A stretch of DNA of 64,000 nucleotides, taken from the NCBI GenBank assembly GCA_033032865.1, contig JAWHQI010000273.1, positions 2,170,001-2,234,000 of the forward strand. The letters run 5' to 3'. This document shows positions 1-9,775 of this stretch, one piece after another. Origin of the DNA: Dactylorhiza incarnata. Taxonomy: Eukaryota > Streptophyta > Magnoliopsida > Asparagales > Orchidaceae. Each line of letters begins with the position of its first letter. Within the stretch, counting starts at the first letter, position 1. Position numbers and translations under genes: made by a program. The notes beneath the pieces were generated by a model. The model worked only from the letters and a program-made list of their open reading frames with translations, did not search any database and had not been told where the DNA came from.

Positions 1-718
1 TTGTGTTTATGGCTATTTTTCATGCATGCACAACCTTGTGTAGAATTTTTGAGGAGTTTCGGCCCCATTTCACATCATTGGCCACTGATCATGCATTTTT
101 CATCATGCACAATCAGTGGACCCTTCGCGCAGGACCAGTGGTCATGCGCGCTATTTGGCCAGAATTTCCAGAGAAATGCACGAGTACTCCTTCGCGCATG
201 AGTATAGGATTTCTTCGCGCACGACCAATAGTCGTGCCTTAAAAATCTTCTCATTGATTTTTCCTTCCACCAGTTCTAGTCGAAACAAGTTCTTTCGCGC
301 ACGAGTAGAGGACTTTCCTTCTCACATGACAGGGGTCATGCACCTGCTCGTGCGCACTTATTTTACTGATGATTTTGCTATAGGATCCTTTGTGCACAAC
401 TAGAGGACTTTCCTTCGAGCACGACCAGTGGTCGTGTGCCTACTTGTGCGCATTCATTATTTCTGCTGCCTATAAATACAGGATTTGACGGAAATGTTAG
501 GGCCCCCGATTTTTCCCTCCGAACCCAGTTCGCAGTCAACACCCTATGTGAATTTTTTCTTCCTCCAAGGGTTAGGGATCATCTCCTAAGCTTCCCCCAT
601 CATCCAAGAGCTCCAAGGTGAAGATCAACCATCCATTTCCTCTTCGCAAGCTAGGATCTTGAAGTGGAGCAGTGGATGGTGCATATAATCGAAAAAATGA
701 TGAGAGGATGTGACAACT
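1..718 (+). mobile_element. LTR fragment (U3 plus start of R) of an unidentified retroelement, split by element A
   Basis: No coding domain is visible. A TATA box at 471-478 with about 250 bp of transcribed-type sequence after it, and many copies of a word of the type CGCACGACCAGTGGTCGTG upstream, give it the look of a plus-strand LTR U3. The sequence is cut at 718 by element A. Because A made a CAACT duplication, this LTR should resume at 11353. The ORFs that cross it are chance ORFs. Whether it is copia or gypsy is unknown. Confidence 0.5.
471..478 (+). promoter_or_regulatory. TATA box of the 1-718 LTR
   Basis: TATAAATA follows an array of CACGACC/GGTCGTG words, the best of which (420-436) has 8-bp arms around one central base. 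The arrangement (word array, then TATAAATA) recurs in the other LTR families of this window. Confidence 0.6.
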
Positions 719-2295
719 TGAAAGTGCACAGTGTGCCTGTGAGTATTCTCTAGAGGAGGTGAATAGAGTTTAAAATATTTTCTACCTTAATTATGCACAC
801 ACAATAAAAATATTAAGTATTATGCACCTAGCAAAACCAAAGATAGAATAAAGTATAAACAGATTACTGAAAATAAAATACAAAAAAACTAAAGTATGGA
901 CAGCACAAAAAATCACACACAAAGACGCAGGAATTTTATCGAAGTTCCCCAGAATGTGGGTAGTCCTCTCTTCTACCACCTTGGTAGGATTGCACAACCT
1001 GTGCCTGAGTCTTTCAATAAGGAGACTCTTTGAACCACTGAGCATTTTGATAAGGAGACTCTTATAACCACTGAATCTTTTGGAATAGGGATTAATAAAA
1101 TACTTTTACAGTTGTAGGAAAAATGAGAAGAAAGTAAGAAGAAAGAAAGAAGATGAAGATAAGAATTTTATTTTCAAAATTCTTCAAAACCAATTTCTCA
1201 AGAACTTCAGTTTCTATTTTTCTTTCACTGGATATGTTGACGATGAACCCTTGCTTATGATTGTGATGATTTGAAAGGGTTATTTTCAGATCCTTTTCTT
1301 TGAGTGCTTCTTGTAATCTAGCTATTGTATGATGATGATGGAGCAGCTATCTGTCTTTTCTGTGTAGAGAGAGCACTTGAGTTTCCTGTCTTAGGGTTAG
1401 AGAAGAGAGTAGGAGAAGAGCCCAATTCGATAAAATGAATAATAATATCAATCTCTATCTTTCTTCTATTTTCTCAATACTTATTGTGTATGATTGGTAT
1501 TTGAATTTCTTTCTCTATTTAGATTGTCCTGAAAAGGAATTCTTATTGGACCTTTGATTTTCCTTTCCTCTTTCGATCCCGACCCATCCATCAGCTATGA
1601 ATACCTTCTAAGAATGCTTTTGTTGTGTCCTGGAGTACTCCATTCCACTCTTGGAAATAATCGCACCATTGGAGAACTATCTTTTGCTTGGTGGTCCTTC
1701 TGAAAAGGTGTTATAATGACAGTAGAGGAATTTTTCTTTTTTCAGACTGTATTCGACATAGCATCAAATTAAATTTCTTTCTTATCGACGCATCTCTGAG
1801 TTCTTATAGGAGTAGGCTTCAAATTCCTTCTTAGCTCTAGTTGAACTCAGATGTCGACGTAGCGCCGAATAATTCTCGACGTATCCGTCGAGTTGAAGGC
1901 TTGAACTTAGACATCATCTTGTGCGTCGAGTTGAAGTCGAAGTTGCGCCGACTTCACTGATGGATTCCACAAGCTCTTCCTTCTATGGCGAGTCCCTTTC
2001 GCCATTGCGTCGACTTGACTTATACTTCGACAGACTGATCAAGTTGCTTGGACTTCTAGTCAGAGTTGCGTCGACATCAAGTTGAAGTTACGTCGACTTT
2101 CATTCGATGCAAGTCTTAACTTAACGGATTTTGTGATTGTATTGACTTGGCCTTGACACTCTAATGTGAGTGTGACAACCTAAGACATCTAATGACCAAT
2201 TTACCCTTACAATATAATGAGGGTAATACACCTAGGAAGTAAAATCACATATTGATAATTTGTTAAGTTAAATGAAATGAGGGTTTTTCCCTACA
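719..2295 (-). repeat. 3' LTR of element A
   Basis: 1577 bp. It aligns along its length with 9776-11347. In element orientation U3 is at the right end and carries many GCGTCGA/TCGACGC words (about 1750-2110). The R/U5 part holds 33-bp repeats starting at 1007 and 1040, and the end carries the CACCTCCTCTA-type block common to the copia LTRs here. Relative to the 5' LTR it has one 33-bp unit fewer and about 37 bp extra near 1635-1672. Confidence 0.93.
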
Positions 2296-2310
2296 ATCTC
2301 CCCATATTTA
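2296..2310 (-). other. Polypurine tract of element A
   Basis: Read on the minus strand this is purine-rich, with the core ATGGGGAGAT directly before the LTR start TGTAGGG. This is the expected primer site for plus-strand DNA synthesis in copia elements. Confidence 0.75.
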
Positions 2311-2434
2311 TCTTAACAAATTTTACAGATTGAATAGAGAAATTTTACTCATACTTTGATAAGTATAATAGACTGAAATAAAATCTAATTGATATAACTG
2401 ATTGTTTATCAAAGTGGTTAACCCAATTCAAGAA

Positions 2435-3190
2435 TTACTTTTTCATCCTGGGGAAAGATGTCAAGGCCTCATTGGCCTTCTTGTATTTCCTCTCCACATA
2501 CTTGAAGTTTGCTGGAATGGCTTTCTCAAGGTTCTTTTGAATTCTTTCATGTCCCTTGAAAAGCTCTTCCAGATCAGTTTCTATTTCAGGATACACATCA
2601 CTGATCTTGGATCCCATACTGATGACTTTAGCAGTCAGCAAGTTGATTTCTTCCAATTCAATATCCTCTGCATCAGGATCTGGTACTATAAAGGTTGACT
2701 GAGGAGTGCCTGACACTAGAGCAATTTTAAAAGTAATCTTTCTTTTCTTATGATTAGGCAGGTCTTTTAAATCTTCACTGATTCCAAGACCCTTTGTACC
2801 TTGTTGCCCTTTATCATCCCTGAATTTATCCTCAGGGTTCTTGGCAGTATATTTAGAGAGGTCAAATAGAGTGTTGGGAATCTGGATTGCCTCTTTAATT
2901 GCTCTTTTCAATAGCCTCTTTACCCTTGGATAGCCTTTCAATGAATAGCCTTCTCTTTTATCCATGTTCCCTTTGAGATGCTTCATAGTCATCTTGCTCT
3001 CTTCTTCTAATATCTTCCAGGACTTTATCCAGATTTGGATTATGATATTCCTTCCATTTATCTTCAGGCATTTATAACTTCTTATAGGTTTTTTAATAGG
3101 ATTTATCCTTTCTGAATTGCTTCCTCTGTTCCTTTGTATATCTTTCCCATATGTGTATGTTTCTTCCCCTTCCTCTGTAACTCCTTCCAT
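2435..3190 (-). pseudogene. Element A third ORF, C-terminal part (env-position ORF, unknown function)
   Basis: A 251-residue open frame downstream of RNase H and upstream of the 3' LTR. It is highly charged: an N-terminal half rich in Lys, Arg and Asn, a central segment with KKRKITFKIALVSGTPQS, an acidic stretch near residue 170, and a Glu/Lys-rich, coiled-coil-like C-terminus ending FPRMKK. I see no signal peptide or membrane segment. Sireviruses often carry an ORF at this place that has been called env-like; homology to a true envelope is not shown here. It probably continues the frame that begins at 3873, through a Pro/Ser/Thr-rich linker broken by frameshifts. Confidence 0.5.
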
Positions 3191-3597
3191 GTACCCTTCC
3201 TCTGAATACTGGTGCTTGGAGAATTGAAGTGGGTGATGGAGTAGAAGCAGGAATGAGTTCAGCTGGTTAGGGATATGATGGAGTGAGTTGAGCTGGTGTG
3301 GTAGATGATGGTGCAGGTTTTACTGTAGATGGTGCAGTTGTAGATTCGTAAGAATAATTCCAGAAGCCTTATGTATTAGGAATTGATGGTTTAGTGGACT
3401 CACTGCGCTGTTGTACACTCTTTAAGTAGGCTTTATCATCTGAGAATTGGTCACTCTCCCCCTGTCTTGATGACTCCCCCTATATTAGAGGCAGGGTTCT
3501 TGGCGGAGAGGAATATTTAGGGAGTGAAAGAAACTTGGAGGTAATAGCAGGCTCTCCTTCAGAAGCAAAAGGACAGAGGGAGAGCTGTAGTGTATAC

Positions 3598-3873
3598 TTA
3601 GTCTTGAGGTGGCCTACTGGTACACTTCTCCCCCTGCTTTACATCATTGAAGAAAGATATAAAGACATCAGCAGGCAATACTGTCGATCTTATTTTTTTA
3701 TCAAGGGCCTTGGTTTCAGCCGTTTGGTCTCTCAACCTTCTATGTTGAGCACACAACTTGCGATAGCAGTCCTTAGAGAAGTCAAGGTAGAGTGCACTGA
3801 ATTGAGAGTGGATGGTCTCTAGAGCGAGATCAACTGCTTCGACAATATCTCTTTGAGTTGGAGGAGACGCCAT
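3598..3873 (-). CDS. Element A third ORF, N-terminal part
   Basis: I chose the internal methionine at 3873 (MASPPTQRDIVEAVDLAL) because the preceding stretch is noncoding-looking. The 92 residues are predicted helical: an amphipathic start (DIVEAVDLALETIHSQFSAL) and an Arg/Lys-rich helix (QHRRLRDQTAETKALDKK). This is reminiscent of a coiled-coil structural protein rather than an enzyme. It belongs with 2435-3190 as one gene between pol and the 3' LTR. Function unknown. Confidence 0.4.
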   Translation of the reverse strand: MASPPTQRDIVEAVDLALETIHSQFSALYLDFSKDCYRKLCAQHRRLRDQTAETKALDKKIRSTVLPADVFISFFNDVKQGEKCTSRPPQD

Positions 3874-4428
3874 TGATATCCTAAGAGTACCTACATTGAA
3901 ACAAAAAGAGAGAAGTAGAAAGGAAAATGGAGGAGAGTGAAAAGGAGAGGAGTCAAAAAGCACAATAAGGTCGAATGTATGAGTTACTTTGAGTAGATGA
4001 ATCATCGTAACTTAGGGTTATATTTGAGGCAACGTCGAAAGGAAATGAATTCAGCGTGCCAAAACTTGTCGATGTTGCTTCTGCGCGTGCATTGCAAATT
4101 TGACGTAGCGTCGAGAAGAATTCAACATGGCTCTTAATATAGTCAGCAACCATGATGTCAACGTAAGCATCGATATATATATTCGACGCTGCATCAAGTG
4201 CTATTCAAAGGAACTATCCCAATCTGCTCTCGAAGATGGCGTCGATTAGAAATCGATGGTGCGTCAATCTGTATTCGATGCAACTCTGAATAAACCTTAT
4301 ATTTTGCTGAATTTTTTGTTGTTGTTTTTCCCAGCAATACCTTTCTATGAAAATAAGTGTGAATACATATTAGAGGTGTCTTAGAGGGCTCCATCAAGCA
4401 CTCCCAGTGCATTGATGAAGAATTTGCG
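3874..4428 (-). other. Pol-to-ORF3 spacer of element A with GCGTCGA words
   Basis: No conserved domain. Between about 4020 and 4280 there is a dense set of TCGACG/GCGTCGA-type words (for example near 4028, 4101, 4187, 4240), the same vocabulary as in the U3 of this element. Short ORFs here are likely incidental. Confidence 0.5.
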
Positions 4429-5170
4429 CTAACTTTCATAAAGTGGCATAGTGAAGATGTCAACCCTTTGAATATCAGTGGAAATATATTGATGGTTGAT
4501 CTTACCCTTCTGAACATTGTCCCTGAGAAAGTTGTGCCTTATCTCTATGTTCTTAGTTCTGCTATGGAGAACATGATTGGAAGCTATAGAAACAACTAAT
4601 TTTGCATCCATGGTATTTGTTAGCAGTAGCTATATACTCAGCTTCAGCTGTAGAAGTGCAGTCTATGGTTTGCTTCCTGCTAAACCATGAGATCAGTCTA
4701 GCACCCAGGAATTGACACATTCCTGAGGTGCTTTTCTATCTAGCTTGCATCCAACATAGTCTGCATTTGAATTGCCAACTAATTCAAAACCATATTCTAC
4801 TGCATACCACAAGCCAAGTTCAGGTGTACCCTTTAGATATCTGAGTATCCTTTTTACAGAACTCATGTGTGATTCCTTGTGGTCAACCTGAAACTTAGCA
4901 TATATACAGTTAGCAAACATTATATCTGGTCTGCTAGATTTTAGGTAGAGAAGAGAGCCAATGGCTGCTCTATAAGTCTTCTAATCAAAGGACTTACCCT
5001 TTTCATCTCTATTTAAAACAACATTAGTAGCCATGGGGTTCTTCATGACAGTGGCATTTTCCATTCCAAACCTCTTAATGAGTTCTCTGGTATACTTGGA
5101 TTGGGATATGAAAATGCTATCTACATTCTGCCTTACTTGAAGGCCTAGGAAATAGGATAGTTACCCCATG
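4429..5170 (-). pseudogene. Element A RNase H domain of pol
   Basis: Fragments read as copia RNase H: SVKRILRYLKGTPELGLWY followed by the SNADYVGCKLDRK region (4693-4920), then a C-terminal piece (4429-4611) with SRTKNIEIRHNFLRDNVQKG, matching the usual R-T-K-H-I-x-I-x-H-H-F-x-R-D. Upstream, residues of the RT-RNase H connector (RPDIMFANCIYAKF) can be followed in another frame. RNase H removes the RNA strand during reverse transcription. Several stops and frameshifts make it inactive. Confidence 0.85.
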
Positions 5171-5789
5171 CTACTCATTTTAAACCTTGACTGCATTAGG
5201 TAAGCAAACCTTTTGCATAGTGATTGATCTATTGACCTAAATATAATATCATCTACTTATATTTGCACTAGGAAGAGCTGATTCTTATGTGCTCTTGTGA
5301 AGAGAGTTTTATCCACCTTCCCTCTTTCAAAGGAGTGTTCCAGAAGGAAGGTGGATAAGGTCTCATACCAAGCTGTTGGAGCTTGCTTGTGGTCATATAG
5401 TGCTTTATCTAACCTATATACTTAAGAGGAAAAGATGGATTGACAAAACCTAGGTGCTGCTCCACATACACTTCTTTCTAAAGAGTTCCATTTAGGAATG
5501 CAACCTTCACATCCATCTGATAGACATTAATCTTCATGTGAGCAGTATATGCAAGGAACATTCTGATGGCCTCCAGCCTTGCTACTGGAGTAAATGTCTG
5601 GTTGAAGTCAATCCCCTCCTCTTGCCTGTATCTTTGGGCCACAAGTCTGGCCTTATTCCTGATTATGACTCCTGTTGAATCCATTTTGTATTTGAATACC
5701 CATTTGGTGGCAATGACTGGGTAATTCTTTGGTCTCGCAACCAATGTCCAGACCTTATTTCTCTCAAATTGTGTTAGCTCTTCTTGCAT
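5171..5789 (-). pseudogene. Element A reverse transcriptase domain of pol
   Basis: The N-terminal RT half is open at 5478-5789: [20 protein letters not shown], then [30 protein letters not shown] and [13 protein letters not shown], the standard copia RT blocks. The catalytic YVDD box near 5250-5260 now reads stop-VDD (Tyr codon changed to TAA), and further frame breaks follow. The start of the open frame is not a true start; it lies inside the polyprotein. Confidence 0.88.
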
Positions 5790-6435
5790 TGTAGATATCC
5801 AATAAGGATCACTGTCTACTTCTTAAAACTTTTTAGGTTCATATTGGGAGAGGAAACATTGCAACAGTGTTTCATTTGTGAGTTGATTCCTTGTCTTTAC
5901 TCCAATTGTCAAATCTCCAATGACTTGTGTTGAAGGATGATCCTTTAGAGTCATCCTGGATCTTGTTGAGTTATTTAGGAGATTCTCTTCTTCCTGAAGA
6001 ACCACTTGCTCAGTGACTGTGGGAGCACCATCTTCATTCACTGGAATGATCTCAGTGGCTGGTAATTCAAGTGTTGCAAGTTCCTCTTCATCTGATCCAA
6101 AGTCTTCATCTGAATCAGTGTCAATTTTCTATTTTCCTTTGTCTTGACACACTAATGGATGATCCATGATGCTGAGCTTTTCATCTTGATCTGCTAGCTG
6201 GTCTTCTTCCTGCAGAACAGTGCTGGTGGAAGTTTCTTTCCCCTTATAAAACATGTTAGCTTCATCAAAGACCACATGGACAGACTCCTCAATCTTGAGA
6301 GATCTTTTATTATAGCACCTATAGGTCTTTCTTGATGAGGAATATCGCCAAAATATCCCATCATCCGCCCTCTTATTAAATTTTGCAAGATGACTTTTCC
6401 CATTGTTGAGGATAAAGCAAGTACAACCAAAGATC
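5790..6435 (-). pseudogene. Element A integrase-RT linker of pol
   Basis: This low-conservation segment links integrase to RT in copia polyproteins. One frame (5823-6041) is acidic and Ser/Thr-rich and ends in QYEPKKF, close to the RT start; another (6194-6430) carries the integrase tail region in a shifted frame. Several frame changes are needed to pass through it, so this copy is broken here. Confidence 0.55.
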
Positions 6436-6840
6436 CTAAAGTAAGTGACTATATATAGGTGCCTTTCCCTTCAATAACTCATAGGAAGTCTTCAACTTTG
6501 TCTTGTGGATGAGGCTTCTATTCAGAACATAATTGGCAGTATTCACTGTGTTAGCCCAAAAGAACTTTGTCAAGTTGGATTCAGCTAATAATGGTCTTCC
6601 TGATTCAATTAAGGTTTTGGTTTTCCTTTCAGCAACCCCATTCTGTTGGGGGGTTCTAGGAGATGAAAAGGTTTGTGTTATCCCTCCATCCTCACAGAAT
6701 CTACACATTAACTGATTCTCAAACTCAGTACCATGATCACTTCTGAACACAGCAACCTGAGTATTTAATTCAGATTGAATCTGTATAATGAATCTTGAGA
6801 GGATCTTGAAGGTGTCTGACTTAGCTTTTAGAAAGAACAC
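6436..6840 (-). pseudogene. Element A integrase catalytic core
   Basis: 134 residues of an rve-type integrase core: FKILSRFIIQIQSELNTQV, the second catalytic Asp in FRSDHGTEFEN, and the Glu in TPQQNGVAERKTKTLIESGR, followed by FFWANTVNTANYVLNRSLI and the downstream LKGKAPIYSHL. Integrase inserts the element's DNA into the host genome and leaves 5-bp duplications, which fits the CAACT repeats. The first catalytic Asp lies upstream of 6840 in a degraded stretch. Confidence 0.9.
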
Positions 6841-7060
6841 CCAGCTGAACCTAGAAATTAATCAATAATGACTAAAGTATAGGACTTACCTGCTAAGCTC
6901 TGAGTGGAGATAGGACCAAATAGGTCCATGTGCAATAGGAATAGGATTCTGGGGAAATATTTCTTACCAATTGGTTTCTATGATTATTTGATATGTTTTC
7001 CTAGTTGGCAGGATCTACAGGGATGGTCTTTATTGAACATACCTATTGGTAAGCCCCTTA

Positions 7061-7387
7061 CTAGGTTAAGCTTAGACAATTTGGCAATGGTCTTACAGTT
7101 AAGGTGACTAAGTTTCCTATGTCACAACACATTATATTGTTTTCTAACTGGGAGTTAAATAAGCAGACCTCTGACTTTGTATACTCAAAGTATACAACAT
7201 AGACCTTACCTTTCCTAAGACTAGTCAATGTTGTTTGGTTAATTACAAAACTAACAATATGACACAAAGACTTAGTGAATACAACTTTGTATTCACCATC
7301 ACACAGCTGGCTAATACTAATTAGATTATGTTGAAATCCTTCAACATAAGCTAACTTAGAAAAGGAGACTTCCCCAATCTTGAGCAA
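7061..7387 (-). pseudogene. Element A protease C-terminus and GAG-pre-integrase region
   Basis: The open frame contains VEGFQHNLISISQLCDGEYKV, the conserved end of the copia protease region, followed by sequence of the pre-integrase (zinc-binding) segment. The normal H-x-R-L-G-H zinc motif is not intact. It lies between the protease motif (near 7465-7520) and the integrase core. Confidence 0.8.
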
Positions 7388-7459
7388 ACCATATCCTTTG
7401 GTTTGTCCATAGTGGGAATTCCCAAATATTACCTTTGGCCCTTACTTGGACTTATAGTT

Positions 7460-7525
7460 TTCCAGCAGTTCTTTTGCTCCAGTCATATGCATGGAGCATC
7501 TACTATCCATATACCACTGCTAGTT
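7460..7525 (-). pseudogene. Element A protease active-site region
   Basis: The minus strand reads WYMDSRCSMHMTG, the copia aspartic protease signature W-x-x-D-S-G-x-S-x-H-M-T-G with the essential Gly replaced by Arg. The protease would be inactive even without the flanking stops. It cleaves the Gag-Pol polyprotein in functional relatives. Confidence 0.8.
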
Positions 7526-7558
7526 TATGGTTGAACAGTCTCCCTTCTGCACATGAAA

Positions 7559-9669
7559 TCAAACATTAGTATAGACCCTCACATGCTGGGGTCTGTTTCT
7601 TCTATCATCATATGGAGTTATGAAAGAATAAGAGTGTCTTTCAGTATACCCCTTGAGGTGAAGAAGTGTTGCATTATTATTCCAGCAAGGTTTGGCAATA
7701 TGCCCAAGTTTAGAACAACGGAAACATCTAGGGATAGAAGTATAGGGTGGTTTAGATGTTGGATAGATTCTTGCAGGAAACATGCGTCGAAAGGAAAATG
7801 ACGCATCTTTAGAGTTGCGTAGAGTGTAATTCGATGTGTCTGTATAGTTTTGTCGATAATAATTAGATGCACAGTAGTGGTTGCATCGAATATAATTTGA
7901 CGCCCCATCATACTTTCTTTGAATTGATGTCTACGCATATGCTAAACTCCATCGAGTTGCATTCAACGCATCTTTAAAATTGCGTCGAGTTCTATTCGAC
8001 GTATGATTCTTTTTATTAAGATTTTCATTATTTTTATTTGGCTTTTCTAAGGGGTATTTACCTAAAATCCTTGGTTGATTAGTAATGTTTACCTTATTGA
8101 ATATAGTGAGTTTGTTAGGGTTATTATTATGTTCTTCACATGATTCTAAGTTGTTATTAGGTCTAGACCTAATTAATGCTACAAGATTTTTCCAAGCAGA
8201 GTTGCTAGGGATTAGTGAGATAGTGGATGGTAGTGATTCTAGATCAAGATGATCAAATCTCTTAGAGAGATTTTGTGGGATATCCTTAAGCTTTTGACCA
8301 CTTCCATTGAGGGAGTCCTCAAAGGCTTTTGCCTTTGTAAGTTATTTCCCTAAGTCAGAATTTTCATTACCTAATGTGTACATTTCTTTTTCTTTTTTAA
8401 ATTATTGACCTCTCAAGTCATAGTTAACTGAGTACAGATGATCTTTCCTAAGGTCTTCTAGTTATGTTCGGATTATGTTAAGTTCCTTTTGACTATTAAT
8501 ATAATCTTGTCAGAATTCTTTGAAACAATCTTTAAAATCATCTGAAGAAAAGTCAAAATCATCAAAGATTGTTACCTCATTCTCAGCAGTAGAGTCTTCC
8601 ATAACCATTAAATAGGCTTCTTCTTTTCCACACTCTTTGTCATTATCAGATGAGGGGGAGCTTGACTCAGATTCTGAATCACTCCAGGTTTCAGCCATGA
8701 AACCCTTCCCTCCTTTCTTATCCTTCCTCCTGAAGGAGTTCTTCGTTTGCTCTCTCTTCTGCTTGTTGCTTTTGCTCTTTTCTTCCTCAGGACATTCTGT
8801 GGCAAAGTGGCTTGGTTATCTGCAAGAGAAGTAGATAATTTTTTGTTTAGGAGTTTTGGCATACCTTGGCTTGCTTGAACTCCTCTTTTTCCTTCTGGAG
8901 TCCTCTGTCCAGACCCATCTCTTGAATCTCTTAGCTAAGAGATTGAACATCTCTTATTCAGAGGTAGAGGGCTCTGCTTCAGTAGACTTAAATGCAAGAG
9001 TCCTTTCTTTAGGAGTTGAGATTCTCTCCTAGGCCTTTGACTCAGCCCTGCTTTTTAGTAAAAGCTCATAGGACTTGAGCTTCCCTAGCAAAGCTTCTGT
9101 TGACATTTTTTGAGGTATCTAGAATATCTGATAGCCCAGATTATTGAGCCCCAATTGCTTTGGAAGCACATGAGAAGCTTGTCATTAATTTATGTCAGAG
9201 AATTTTTTTTATCAAGCCCTCTCAGTTCATTTATGATAAGGCTGAACATGTCATACATTTCAATTATGCTTTCATCAGCCTTCTTCTTAAAGTTCTCATA
9301 TTGAGATATGAGAAAGGGCTTCTTTTCCTTTCTTTCATCAGAGCTGCCTTCAACTAATCTGGAAAGAGATTCCCAGATTTCTTTGGCAGAGTTGCAATCA
9401 GCAACTTTTTGAGATATGTCTTCTGACTTGGTTGACACTAGAATATTCATGGCTTTGGCATCACATACCTTTACCTTCTTCTCAGCATCAATCCATTCTG
9501 CTCTGGGCACTACAGTTTGTATTACTATCCTACAAGCATATTTTCTCACTAGGACAGGGGGACCTCATCAATAGAGTTCATATATAGCTTTATTCTTGCC
9601 TTCCAGAGTCTAAACTTATTCCGATTACACACTAGTGGTCTTATTGAGGCATAATCCTTAGAACTCATT
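7559..9669 (-). pseudogene. Element A gag (Sirevirus-like, two zinc knuckles)
   Basis: I place the start at the ATG at 9669 (MSSKDYASIRPLVCNRNKF), which follows an AT-rich leader after the 5' LTR. The order is: capsid-type domain (9190-9549, with SAKEIWESLSRLVEG), a decayed first knuckle near 8784-8840 (Cys replaced by Tyr and one stop), an acidic Ser/Asp stretch (8510-8698), an array of six 11-residue repeats (7802-7999), then an intact second knuckle CFRCSKLGHIAKPC. Gag packages the RNA genome. At least one stop near 9555 and several frame changes inactivate it. Confidence 0.85.
7802..7999 (-). repeat. Six 33-bp in-frame repeats within element A gag
   Basis: Units are 7802-7834, 7835-7867, 7868-7900, 7901-7933, 7934-7966 and 7967-7999; the first and last match at 26 of 33 positions. 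Each encodes 11 residues of the type x-x-R-x-N-x-x-D-A-S-N (examples YTLRNSKDASF, YYRQNYTDTSN, RTRRNFKDALN), immediately before the second zinc knuckle. The units contain TCGA and GCGTCGA words that also fill the U3 of this element. One unit carries a TAG. Confidence 0.88.
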
Positions 9670-9775
9670 TTCGTTAAAAATTGTATTAACTAATTTATAA
9701 TAACGAAATGAGAGGAGGAGATCTTTTGATCAAGGTGTTAACCTTTTAATGATCAACCTCCCTTTGTATACTAAT

